Below are positions 1 to 6,755 of a stretch of 17,236 bases of DNA, piece by piece. The DNA is from an uncultured Flavobacteriales bacterium (lineage in GTDB: Bacteria; Bacteroidota; Bacteroidia; Flavobacteriales; Weeksellaceae). The notes beneath the pieces were generated by a model that was not told where the DNA came from, did not search any database, and saw nothing but the letters and a program-made list of their open reading frames with translations. Where the stretch lies: positions 1 to 17,236 of the forward strand of contig CALFIE010000088.1 in assembly GCA_937876095.1 (NCBI GenBank), in the 5' to 3' direction. Within the stretch, counting starts at the first letter, position 1. Each line of letters begins with the position of its first letter. Made by a program: the position numbers and the translations under genes.

Positions 1-1256
1 ATTTTATTGGTAAGAAAATTCTTGATTCTCAAGAAAAACATAAAAAATGGTGGCTTCGATTAGGGATTTTCACAGTTTTGCTACAGTTGCTTTATTTCAA
101 ATATTTCAATTTTTTCATCCATAATTTTAATGATTTTCTTCAAATTTTTGGGCTAAAAAGCCAACTGAAAACACTTACTATTTTATTACCAATAGGTATC
201 AGTTTTTATTCTTTCAGAATGATTGGATTTTTGATGGATATTAAAAATAAAAAACTCAAAACGATTCCATCTTTATTAGATTATTCTGTATTTGTTTCCT
301 ATTTTCCTGCCATTATTTCTGGACCAATTGATCGTGCAATGCCTTTTCTGAATCAGTTGAAAGTAACTCGTGAATTTTCTGCAGCAGTTTTTTCAGACGG
401 ATTAAGACAACTTTTGTGGGGGCTTTTCAAAAAATTGGTAATTGCAGACAATGTCGCAACCATCACTTCTGGTTTATTTGGTAGTTATACTACTGTAAAC
501 GGAAGTGCCTTATTGATAGGAGCAGTATTGTATCTTATACAATTGTATGCCGATTTCTCTGGATATTCTGATATGTCAATCGGTATTTCAAAATTACTGG
601 GAATTAGAGTCAATGCCAATTTCAATTTTCCACTATTTGCGCAAAATGCTGCGGATTTTTGGAGAAGATGGCATATTTCGCTTACTTCTTGGTTAACTGA
701 TTATGTATTTACACCATTATCCATCACATTTAGGTATTACGATAAATTGGGATTGATTCTTGCAATTATCATCAATTTCTTGATTATTGGTTTTTGGCAC
801 GGTGCAGAATGGCATTATATCTTTTTTGGATTGATCGCTGGATTGATGTATATTCCATTGATTTTGAGTGGAAAAATGAACAAAAAAAATAAATCAGAAT
901 ATCGTTTAATTCCTACATTCAGAGAACTCATCAATATGGTTTTTACCTTTTTCAGTTTCAGTCTTTTGATGATTTTATTTTTTGTAAAAGATCTGGAAAT
1001 GGCTACACAATTTTACTCCAAAATATTCTCTAAGTCTCTATTTCAAATACCAAATTTTCCTTTCCAAAAAGAAGTTGCTGCACTCATTCTAATGATGATT
1101 CTGATAGAATGGATTGGTAGAAATAAAGAGTTTGCTATAAAAGAAATGTTTCATTTGCAACCTAGAATTATACGATGGGGATTTTATTACCTATTGGTAT
1201 TTCTGATCTTCTTGTTTTATATTGCACCAAAAGGATATATCTATGCACAATTTTAG
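1..1256 (+). CDS. MBOAT-family membrane O-acyltransferase (AlgI-like), 5'-partial
   Basis: Multi-pass membrane acyltransferase, expected to move acetyl groups across the inner membrane for O-acetylation of an exported polysaccharide. The frame is open from base 3, and the upstream residues (FIGKKILDSQ..WWLRLG) are typical of the AlgI N-terminal part, so the gene begins outside the window and the TTG at 78 is not its start. At least 417 residues are present. MBOAT signatures are visible: ISGPIDR, YADFSGYSDMSIG, FWRRWHISLTSW (conserved His codon 672-674) and GFWHGAEWHY (putative catalytic His codon 798-800), separated by hydrophobic helices. It overlaps the next gene by 14 bp, which indicates co-transcription and partnership. 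The family assignment is firm. The acetyl donor and polymer target are inferred from AlgI, PatA and WssH relatives. Confidence 0.93.
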   Translation, partial: FIGKKILDSQEKHKKWWLRLGIFTVLLQLLYFKYFNFFIHNFNDFLQIFGLKSQLKTLTILLPIGISFYSFRMIGFLMDIKNKKLKTIPSLLDYSVFVSYFPAIISGPIDRAMPFLNQLKVTREFSAAVFSDGLRQLLWGLFKKLVIADNVATITSGLFGSYTTVNGSALLIGAVLYLIQLYADFSGYSDMSIGISKLLGIRVNANFNFPLFAQNAADFWRRWHISLTSWLTDYVFTPLSITFRYYDKLGLILAIIINFLIIGFWHGAEWHYIFFGLIAGLMYIPLILSGKMNKKNKSEYRLIPTFRELINMVFTFFSFSLLMILFFVKDLEMATQFYSKIFSKSLFQIPNFPFQKEVAALILMMILIEWIGRNKEFAIKEMFHLQPRIIRWGFYYLLVFLIFLFYIAPKGYIYAQF

Positions 1257-2199
1257 AAATTCTCTTCTCAGATTATCATTATTTTCGGTATTACCACTTT
1301 TGGTTATTGCTTACGCAATCTATTTAACTGGTAAAAATACAGGTGATTTTTATAAACGATTTACTTCACCTCCTCAAAACTCCCTAATTTTAGGAAGTTC
1401 TAGAGGTTCATCTATAAATCCTGCAATTTTAGATAGTATTGTACAAAGTAAATATCCTGATGTAAAATTTTACAATTATGCTTTTACGTGGGGACACTCT
1501 CCTTATGGTCCAAAATATTTGGAATCTATAAAAAAGAAATTAGATCCCAATACTAAAAACGGATTGTTTATTTTGGTGGTAGAACCTACCTCTTTGATGG
1601 TTGATCGTACAAAACCAGACGAACCAAGTTTTTATTTTGAAAACGATAAATCTGTTGCCAAAACAAAATTTGTAAACATAAGTCCTAATCTCGAATATTT
1701 GGTTGAAAGCTACGATTATTCTATTACCTATGAATTGAATAAAAAAATTATACCTCCCAAAAACCCAATGGTAGATTTACAAATTTTGGATAATGGTAAG
1801 ATGCAAGTAACCATGATTAAAGATTTCCCGCCAAAACAAAGAGCTGAAGTCAATAAACAAAAAATGCAAGAGTTCAGAGAAAGAATCAATGGACTGAAAT
1901 GGTCAACTAATAGAGTAAATTATTTAGAAGAAACAATAGTATTTTTAAAAAATCATGGTAAAGTAATCATGGTAAGAACACCTATAAATAAAGTTCCTTA
2001 CAATATTGAAAACACAAGCGTTCCTTATTTTGATATCAAGCTTAATGAATTGGCAAAGAAAACCAATGTTTCTTATATCAATTACAATAATTATAAAAAC
2101 AATTATCATTGTATAGATGAGGTGCATCTAAGCCAAGAATCTATGACAAGATTTAGTAAAGAATTAGGGAAATTACTTTTTGAAGAAAAATTTAGATAA
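1243..2199 (+). CDS. Membrane-anchored SGNH-like protein, partner of the MBOAT acyltransferase
   Basis: Predicted periplasmic, membrane-tethered protein of 318 residues. A single N-terminal hydrophobic helix (about residues 8-28, no cysteine lipobox) precedes a soluble domain. Residues 51-55 read GSSRG after a hydrophobic strand (SLIL), matching SGNH block I with its nucleophilic Ser. Near the C terminus D292-E-V-H295 matches the DxxH block holding the catalytic Asp and His. These spaced motifs, and the position directly behind an MBOAT gene, are what AlgJ/AlgX/DltD-like partners show, so it probably completes acyl transfer to the polysaccharide. I chose ATG 1243 over the TTG at 1222 because AAGGA lies 7 nt upstream and the overlap with the MBOAT gene is then only 14 bp. 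Overall similarity to named families is weak by eye, and an esterase role is possible. Confidence 0.72.
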   Translation: MHNFRNSLLRLSLFSVLPLLVIAYAIYLTGKNTGDFYKRFTSPPQNSLILGSSRGSSINPAILDSIVQSKYPDVKFYNYAFTWGHSPYGPKYLESIKKKLDPNTKNGLFILVVEPTSLMVDRTKPDEPSFYFENDKSVAKTKFVNISPNLEYLVESYDYSITYELNKKIIPPKNPMVDLQILDNGKMQVTMIKDFPPKQRAEVNKQKMQEFRERINGLKWSTNRVNYLEETIVFLKNHGKVIMVRTPINKVPYNIENTSVPYFDIKLNELAKKTNVSYINYNNYKNNYHCIDEVHLSQESMTRFSKELGKLLFEEKFR

Positions 2200-2203
2200 A
2201 TTA

Positions 2204-3145
2204 TCAATAAAGCTCCTTCCTAAAATTAATATTATATAATCCAGAACGTATACTTTTGAAATCCAATACCAAATAGTGCAAAATCATATTCCATTTTTTG
2301 AAAAAAGAAGCATTGGCAATTTGGTAACTTCGGTGCATTCTTCGGATATGAGTTCGGTATTCTTCGGGAACACTTTTATCTATATTTGCCCAATTTTCTA
2401 AAGCTTCCCATAATAAAACACGGGTAGTTGCAGGTTTTATTTTTTTGGAATCTACTTGAGTAATTCGGTTGTTTTCGTGTATTCCTCGCATTGCAATGGC
2501 TTGATCTATACTACCGCCAAATAATTTCAGATAAAAAGACAATCTGATGGTAAATTCTGAATCCTGATGCAAACGTAGTGCTGGATTGAAATACGTTCCC
2601 ATTTTCTGCAAAGCAGTTTTTTTAATGGTTAATGTATCCAGATGAATCATTCCAAAACTACCGCGCAAATTCATTTGACCAGGACAAACATCTTCAGGAT
2701 TTTGTTTTTTGTAGACGGTGTCTAATTTATCTTGATACAAATCGTAGAATTGTTTTTTGGCTTCATCTGAATAATAATGAACACCTATTGCTCCGTAAAC
2801 TCCTTCTACTTCAGGATTTTTGAACAATTTTTTTTCGGCATCAAAACGATTGGGCAAATAGAAATCATCTGCATCTAGAAATGCAATATAGTCGCCATTT
2901 GCTTTTTCAATCCCTAAATTTCTAGAAGCTCCTGCTCCGTGATTTCCTAGATCTGCATGCTGAAACAATTTCACACGATCAGGATATTTTGCTACCAAAT
3001 TTTTGCAAACTTCTAGTGCATTATCAGGAGATTTATCTTCTACCAAAATCACTTCTGAAACTTCTAGAAATTGCAAAGCAGATTCTACTGCTTGTGTAAT
3101 ATAATTTTCGGCATTGTACACCGGTGTAATTACAGAAATTTTCAT
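2204..3145 (-). CDS. Family 2 glycosyltransferase (GT-A), paralogue of the gene at 4986-5936
   Basis: Cytoplasmic inverting GT2 enzyme of 313 residues, expected to add one sugar to the lipid-linked repeat unit. The N-terminal GT-A fold is clear: ISVITPVYNAENY start, VED at 35-37, GASRNLG at 72-78, metal-binding DADD at 91-94 and an HQDSEF motif at 193-198 in the place of the catalytic base. No membrane helices are present. It is the last gene of the minus-strand train: the stop codon at 2206-2204 lies only 4 bp from the stop of the convergent SGNH gene. The first 120 residues are about 70% identical (84/120 by hand count) to the GT2 at 4986-5936, while the C-terminal third has diverged, suggesting duplication followed by acceptor specialisation. 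Donor and acceptor sugars cannot be read from sequence. Confidence 0.93.
   Translation of the reverse strand: MKISVITPVYNAENYITQAVESALQFLEVSEVILVEDKSPDNALEVCKNLVAKYPDRVKLFQHADLGNHGAGASRNLGIEKANGDYIAFLDADDFYLPNRFDAEKKLFKNPEVEGVYGAIGVHYYSDEAKKQFYDLYQDKLDTVYKKQNPEDVCPGQMNLRGSFGMIHLDTLTIKKTALQKMGTYFNPALRLHQDSEFTIRLSFYLKLFGGSIDQAIAMRGIHENNRITQVDSKKIKPATTRVLLWEALENWANIDKSVPEEYRTHIRRMHRSYQIANASFFKKWNMILHYLVLDFKSIRSGLYNINFRKELY
2838..2890. repeat. Near-identical DNA segment shared by the two GT2 paralogues (copy 1)
   Basis: These 53 bases differ at only two positions from 5629-5681. The segment encodes the IAFLDADD-YLPNRFDAE region of the GT2 active site. It shows that the two paralogues are still alike at DNA level here. 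It could serve as a recombination substrate, although strong protein conservation explains much of the match. Confidence 0.8.
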
Positions 3146-3188
3146 TTAGGGAGTACAAAATTTTTATTTACGGCTAAATAATTGGTTG

Positions 3189-3914
3189 TTAGATAATTTC
3201 AAACGCTTCATTATAAGTGATTTTACGCAATCCTTTTGGCAAAATTCTATAAATATCGTAGTTCTCAAGTACTTTCATAATATCCATTAATCTGGTTTTG
3301 GAGTACAAACTAGCCAAACCAAACTCAAACTGAATAAGATGAACTGCATTTTTGGATAACATTTGTACACCTCCTTCAAGAACCTCTTTTTCGTGACCTT
3401 CTACATCAATTTTTATAAAATCTACGTAAGAGATGTTTCTTTCTTTACAAAAATCGTCCATAGTTTCTAATTGTATGGTCTCTGTAAGATTTAGTTTTTT
3501 GTTGTGTCTGCCGTAATCTTGGTTATCCAAAGATGCCCAAACAGAACCATCATAATCGTAATGAATTGTGCTTTCGCCTACCTGATTACTTAATCCAAAT
3601 TTACAAAGTTCAAAATTTGGGTAATCTATTTTTTTCAACTCTTCTTGGCAAAATTTGGTTGGTTCAAATGCATAAATTTTAAATGGATGATTTTTCAAAT
3701 GTGAGATTAGCGATTTAGAATAATCCCCACGATTTGCTCCTACATCAAAAATCAAAAGCTCTTTCCCAATTTTTTGTAGTATTTCAAAAACATATTTTTC
3801 ACCACTTTTTTTGAAATCTGAGCCATTACCATAATTCATTCCTCTCAAACTTGCATAAAAAAGTCTTTCGAAAAAAGGTTGAAGCGATTTCTTACCGTAC
3901 AAAAAATTCAACAT
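3189..3914 (-). CDS. FkbM-family SAM-dependent methyltransferase
   Basis: Predicted cytoplasmic O-methyltransferase of 241 residues using S-adenosylmethionine. Class I methyltransferase motif I is FDVGANRGD at 56-64, followed by an acidic motif II (YAFEP, 81-85), and the FkbM hallmark KIDVEGHE at 168-175. Length is normal for the family. It sits between a broken glycosyltransferase (6-bp gap, upstream) and a GT2 (43-bp gap, downstream), so the probable substrate is a hydroxyl on a sugar of the polysaccharide. The family is named for FkbM, a macrolide O-methyltransferase, but members in polysaccharide clusters are usually taken to methylate glycans. That substrate is inference from context. 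Confidence 0.9.
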   Translation of the reverse strand: MLNFLYGKKSLQPFFERLFYASLRGMNYGNGSDFKKSGEKYVFEILQKIGKELLIFDVGANRGDYSKSLISHLKNHPFKIYAFEPTKFCQEELKKIDYPNFELCKFGLSNQVGESTIHYDYDGSVWASLDNQDYGRHNKKLNLTETIQLETMDDFCKERNISYVDFIKIDVEGHEKEVLEGGVQMLSKNAVHLIQFEFGLASLYSKTRLMDIMKVLENYDIYRILPKGLRKITYNEAFEII

Positions 3915-3920
3915 TATTTT

Positions 3921-4334
3921 TTATTTAATTAAATTAATACTTCTGTGTTCTGCATTTAAATATATGACAGATTTCCCAATGTTATTATTGATTGATTTTA
4001 CCACTGCATTTGGAGTAAGAAAATCCTGATAATATGCTAAAACATTTTTTTTCATTTCTTCAAAATTTTCTTCTGTAATTTCGAATAAATGGGTTTCTAT
4101 AAGATGATCTAAATCTTCTAAATTTTCAAAAATTAGGGCGTTTTTTAGATGTACTAAATTAGGATACATCACTTCTGCATATTGTTTTTGAATAATAGGA
4201 ACGGTACCAACTGACATTGCCTCTATGATATTGTGACAAAGCGGCATCACCACTCCTGGACAACAAAGATAGTACTTAAATTTTGATGTCAAATCCCTAA
4301 CTTCTTCTATTGGAATCTGGTAATTCTCTTTCAA
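3921..4334 (-). CDS. C-terminal part of a GT-B glycosyltransferase split by a frameshift
   Basis: A frame of 137 codons carrying the nucleotide-sugar-binding half of a GT-B glycosyltransferase: CCPGVVMPLCHNIIEAMSVG at residues 24-43 is the familiar P-G-x(n)-N-x-x-E-A-M-x-x-G-x-x-P pattern in which Glu contacts the donor. It lacks any N-terminal acceptor domain. The only available start is a TTG at 4334, overlapping the TGA of the fragment upstream (TTGA), and nothing resembling a ribosome binding site precedes it. Adding one T to the T6 tract just upstream joins the two frames into a continuous 358-residue protein, the size of a normal enzyme. I therefore read this as the distal half of one gene, not as an independent protein. 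Possible explanations are true mutation, phase variation or a homopolymer sequencing error. Confidence 0.75.
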   Translation of the reverse strand: MKENYQIPIEEVRDLTSKFKYYLCCPGVVMPLCHNIIEAMSVGTVPIIQKQYAEVMYPNLVHLKNALIFENLEDLDHLIETHLFEITEENFEEMKKNVLAYYQDFLTPNAVVKSINNNIGKSVIYLNAEHRSINLIK

Positions 4335-4996
4335 AGAAAAAATAAATTTTGAATATTGTTTTCCTTTATTATTGTAGCTAAATGTTCAGAATTTTTAATA
4401 GAAACAAAATCTTTTTTCTTAGAAAAAAATTGCAGTAATCTTACTCTGTTTTCTACCTGGAAAGGAGTTTTCTTAATTTCTGAGTAAGCTTGTTCATCAA
4501 AATTCCCGAAACAGAAAATCGCATTCAATCGTTCTGTATTTGTTTCTATTTCATGATTCCAGAGGTTTTTATGATACATATTCGGATGAAAACTCATCGG
4601 AATATGAAAGGCGTTTTGTTCCTGATTATTCTCATTAAAATAATTCTTGAAATAATCTGCATTGAAATCCGAATCCTTAATTGTAATATATTTCTCGGGT
4701 AATTTTCTATTAATCGAAAGAAAATTTTTCTCTTTAACTATTAATGAAAGATAATGATCTCCGTTTCTCAGGTTTCGGAATTTCGCAAAATTCATAGGAT
4801 ACACTATTTTGTAACCCGCTAATTGATAAAATTTCAGCACCAAATAGAAAAACCGATGATATAGATTGGGATTTGTAAAATCTACCAACAAAGTTGGTTG
4901 CTCAAATGTTTCTTTTTTCGGAAATTTTAAATAGCAAAAATCCAAAAAATCCCGAACCAAGGTTCGCACTTGTTGTACTCTTTTGTTATAGATCAT
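4331..4996 (-). CDS. N-terminal part of a GT-B glycosyltransferase split by a frameshift
   Basis: A frame of 221 codons beginning at ATG 4996, which overlaps the end of the upstream GT2 by 11 bp, so the gene was translationally coupled. The content fits an acceptor-side Rossmann half: YHRFFYLVLKFYQLAGYKIVYPM early on, then CFGNFDEQAYSEI around residue 160, a segment often starting the inter-domain region. It stops at TGA 4333-4331 immediately after a T6 tract, before any donor-binding motif, and the missing motif lies in the -1 frame directly downstream (3921-4334). On its own this fragment should be inactive. The exact GT family is not recognised; the combined protein would be of GT-B fold. 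Confidence 0.75.
   Translation of the reverse strand: MIYNKRVQQVRTLVRDFLDFCYLKFPKKETFEQPTLLVDFTNPNLYHRFFYLVLKFYQLAGYKIVYPMNFAKFRNLRNGDHYLSLIVKEKNFLSINRKLPEKYITIKDSDFNADYFKNYFNENNQEQNAFHIPMSFHPNMYHKNLWNHEIETNTERLNAIFCFGNFDEQAYSEIKKTPFQVENRVRLLQFFSKKKDFVSIKNSEHLATIIKENNIQNLFFL
4337..4342 (-). other. T6 homopolymer at the frameshift junction of the split glycosyltransferase
   Basis: On the coding strand the junction reads AAT TTA TTT TTT CTT TGA. With a seventh T it would read AAT TTA TTT TTT TCT TTG AAA GAG, which continues straight into the donor-binding half. The combined length of 1076 nt is exactly one base short of 358 codons plus a stop. A-TTT-TTT is also a weak candidate for -1 ribosomal slippage, and a U6 run can permit polymerase slippage. 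The frame arithmetic is read directly; the mechanism is open. Confidence 0.7.
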
Positions 4997-5936
4997 TGGG
5001 TTTATTCAGTGCATGAAATCGGTATCTTGTTTTCAAAAGTGTAGGATCTGCAATAGCTTGACTACAGAAATAGGTGTATTTTTCAACACCATTTTTATTA
5101 GCACTTTCAAACGAGAGAAAACTTCTGTGTATGTGTTTCCTAGCTTCTGTACTCATATTTTTTTGTGTTTTACTCCAAGAATCGAGAGATTGGTAGAGCA
5201 AAAACAAATTTCGGTAAAAAAGGCTAGAATATTGTTTTATTTTGGTAATTCTATTATCATCATGCACTCCTCTTATAGAAACTGCTTGATCTATAATTCC
5301 TGTTTTCAAATGGCTATAAAACGCTAATTTGGTAATAAAATCGGTGTCTTGATGCACTCGCAAATTGGCATTGAATCGTAATTTATATTTTTCAATTGAA
5401 GCTTTCTTCACAGTAAGTGCAATTAATGAAAAAAACACTCCAAAATCTCCATTTAATCCTAATAAACCCTGAAAAACATCGATTCCTTCTGCTTGAAATT
5501 TTACGGTGGTCAAAGTACTATCTTTGAATTTTTCTTTATATTCTGATTTCCCTTTTTCTGATAAAAATTCTACACCTATCGCGCCAAAAACACCATCTAC
5601 TTTCGGATTTTGGAACAAAATACGTTCTGCATCAAAACGATTTGGCAAATAGTAATCATCTGCATCTAGAAATGCAATATATTCTTGCGATACCTTTTCT
5701 AATCCCAAATTTCGAGTTGCTCCAGCTCCGTGATTTCCAAAATCTGGGTGTTGGTAAAGTTTTACATGATCTTGGTATTTATTAACCAAATTTTTGCAAA
5801 CTTCTAGAGATTGGTCAGTAGAAGCATCTTCTATCAAAAGAATTTCTTTTACCTCATCAAATTGCAAGGCAGATTCTACTGCTTTTGGTAGAAATTCTTG
5901 CGCGTTGTAAACTGGTATTATTACAGAAATATTCAT
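4986..5936 (-). CDS. Family 2 glycosyltransferase (GT-A), paralogue of the gene at 2204-3145
   Basis: Cytoplasmic GT2 enzyme of 316 residues. Motifs run in the usual order: ISVIIPVYNAQEF at the N terminus, IEDAS at 35-39, GATRNLG at 72-78, DADD at 91-94 and HQDTDF at 195-200 as the probable catalytic-base region. No membrane helices are seen. Its first 120 residues share 84 identities with the GT2 at 2204-3145, but the last third, which often shapes acceptor choice, is quite different. It lies 60 bp downstream of the VOC gene, and its end overlaps the start of the broken glycosyltransferase by 11 bp, so these are one transcript. I infer a sugar transfer in repeat-unit assembly; the sugar is not predictable. 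Confidence 0.92.
   Translation of the reverse strand: MNISVIIPVYNAQEFLPKAVESALQFDEVKEILLIEDASTDQSLEVCKNLVNKYQDHVKLYQHPDFGNHGAGATRNLGLEKVSQEYIAFLDADDYYLPNRFDAERILFQNPKVDGVFGAIGVEFLSEKGKSEYKEKFKDSTLTTVKFQAEGIDVFQGLLGLNGDFGVFFSLIALTVKKASIEKYKLRFNANLRVHQDTDFITKLAFYSHLKTGIIDQAVSIRGVHDDNRITKIKQYSSLFYRNLFLLYQSLDSWSKTQKNMSTEARKHIHRSFLSFESANKNGVEKYTYFCSQAIADPTLLKTRYRFHALNKPNDL
5629..5681. repeat. Near-identical DNA segment shared by the two GT2 paralogues (copy 2)
   Basis: Second copy of the 53-base segment at 2838-2890, with two mismatches and the same orientation. Together the copies flank the FkbM gene and the broken glycosyltransferase, so recombination between them would delete about 2.8 kb and fuse the two GT2 genes in frame. 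Confidence 0.8.
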
Positions 5937-5996
5937 TTTATTAATATGATGGTGATTTTTCCAAAACCAATTGCTTTTATTAATACTTTTCTAAAA

Positions 5997-6377
5997 TTAT
6001 TTTTCTAGCAATTCTACAATTCCATATGGTGTTAATAAAAAACACACGTGTCTATTATTAAACAAAATTGCAGGTTTTGGTGGCGAAATAAGAACCGAAG
6101 AATTCGCAGTGAAATGCGCAATACTTTTGGTAATATCTTCTACTTCGTAGCAAATATGATAAAAGGAATTTTTGGAATCTAGAAATTTCTGAATCGGCTT
6201 CCCAGAAACCAATTCTAATTGCAAACCATCTTGCAAAGAAACCATACACAAATCTACTTCTTGCAAAGGATCGTGCAAAATTTCAGAAATCTCCAAAATG
6301 TTTGGATGCAAATTTCTAATTTTTTGCAAAGTAGTCTCTATATTGCTACACGCAACACCTATGTGATGGAATGTCAT
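5997..6377 (-). CDS. VOC-superfamily protein resembling methylmalonyl-CoA epimerase/glyoxalase
   Basis: Small cytoplasmic protein of 126 residues covering one complete VOC module of two beta-alpha-beta-beta-beta units. Likely metal ligands are visible at the canonical places: His5 in FHHIGVA, Glu55 in LQLELVS, His74 in FYHICYEV and Glu122 in GIVELLEK. The second His and terminal Glu pattern is that of methylmalonyl-CoA epimerase and glyoxalase I. It follows the acyl carrier protein gene by only 10 bp, so the two are surely co-expressed, and a role on an ACP- or CoA-bound acyl group or on a sugar intermediate is plausible. This is inference: VOC proteins also act as dioxygenases, isomerases and resistance proteins, and the substrate is unknown. 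Confidence 0.82.
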   Translation of the reverse strand: MTFHHIGVACSNIETTLQKIRNLHPNILEISEILHDPLQEVDLCMVSLQDGLQLELVSGKPIQKFLDSKNSFYHICYEVEDITKSIAHFTANSSVLISPPKPAILFNNRHVCFLLTPYGIVELLEK

Positions 6378-6387
6378 TCTGGTTTTA

Positions 6388-6633
6388 TTATGAAATCGAT
6401 TTTTCTATACTGGTAATTATTTCACCCACATTTTTCCAATTTTGCATATCTTGTGTTAAAAATTTTATTTGGTAGTGGTTTTCCATAGCCAAAATTAGAT
6501 ACACATTATTCAGAGAATCCCATTCCGGAATTTTGGCAGCATCTGTGTTTTCGGTAAGTTGAAGTGTTGGTAACTGAAGTGTATCTCTGAAAATTTCTTC
6601 AAGTTCTGCTAAAATTTCTGTTCGTGATGCCAT
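6388..6633 (-). CDS. Discrete acyl carrier protein
   Basis: Acidic protein of 81 residues with the ACP four-helix pattern. Ser40 within EWDSLNNVYLILAMENHY is the expected 4'-phosphopantetheine attachment site (DSL motif), and helix I carries EILAELEEIFRDTL. It is not the fatty-acid-synthesis ACP by context, since no fab genes are near; standalone ACPs of this kind occur in polysaccharide and secondary-metabolite clusters, where they hold an acyl or amino-acyl group for transfer to a sugar. It is the first gene after a 122-bp spacer with a good promoter and is followed at once by the VOC gene. No cognate ligase, ketosynthase or HAD-type FkbH loader appears in the window, so its cargo is unknown. 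Confidence 0.88.
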   Translation of the reverse strand: MASRTEILAELEEIFRDTLQLPTLQLTENTDAAKIPEWDSLNNVYLILAMENHYQIKFLTQDMQNWKNVGEIITSIEKSIS

Positions 6634-6755
6634 TATTTTTAAATATTATTTTTCATTAATGAAGGGCTATTTTCTAGCAACTCCTCCTAATTAATTTGGT
6701 TGATTTTTGTATTTATTTTTGCAAATATATCAATTTTCTAACCGCCGAAATCAAG
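6634..6755 (-). other. Intergenic leader upstream of the ACP gene
   Basis: This is the largest gap inside the minus-strand train. Besides the promoter it holds, on the coding strand, AGGAGGAG (6681-6688), a short hairpin GCTA-GAAAA-TAGC (6666-6678) and the perfect palindrome TCATTAATGA (6653-6662). The SD-like sequence is about 47 nt from the ACP start, too far to serve it. No strong terminator follows the deacetylase gene, so read-through from upstream remains likely. Confidence 0.5.
6722..6754 (-). promoter_or_regulatory. Predicted Bacteroidota-type promoter for the ACP-to-GT2 gene block
   Basis: On the minus strand TTG (6754-6752) is followed by 22 nt and then TATATTTG (6729-6722). This matches the flavobacterial consensus TTG-N17-23-TAnnTTTG exactly. 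Transcription should begin around 6715, giving a leader of about 80 nt before the ACP ATG at 6633. The -33 element sits directly behind the deacetylase stop codon. In such AT-rich DNA a chance match is possible, but position at the largest gap supports it. Confidence 0.6.

Noticed and set aside
78..80. TTG at 78 as the start of the MBOAT gene
   Set aside because: The frame is open back to the window edge and encodes typical AlgI residues, so the true start is upstream of the window.
2185..2215. GATAA-A-TTATC inverted repeat at the convergent gene ends as a terminator
   Set aside because: The potential loop is a single base and the stem is all but one pair A-T, so it would not form a stable hairpin.
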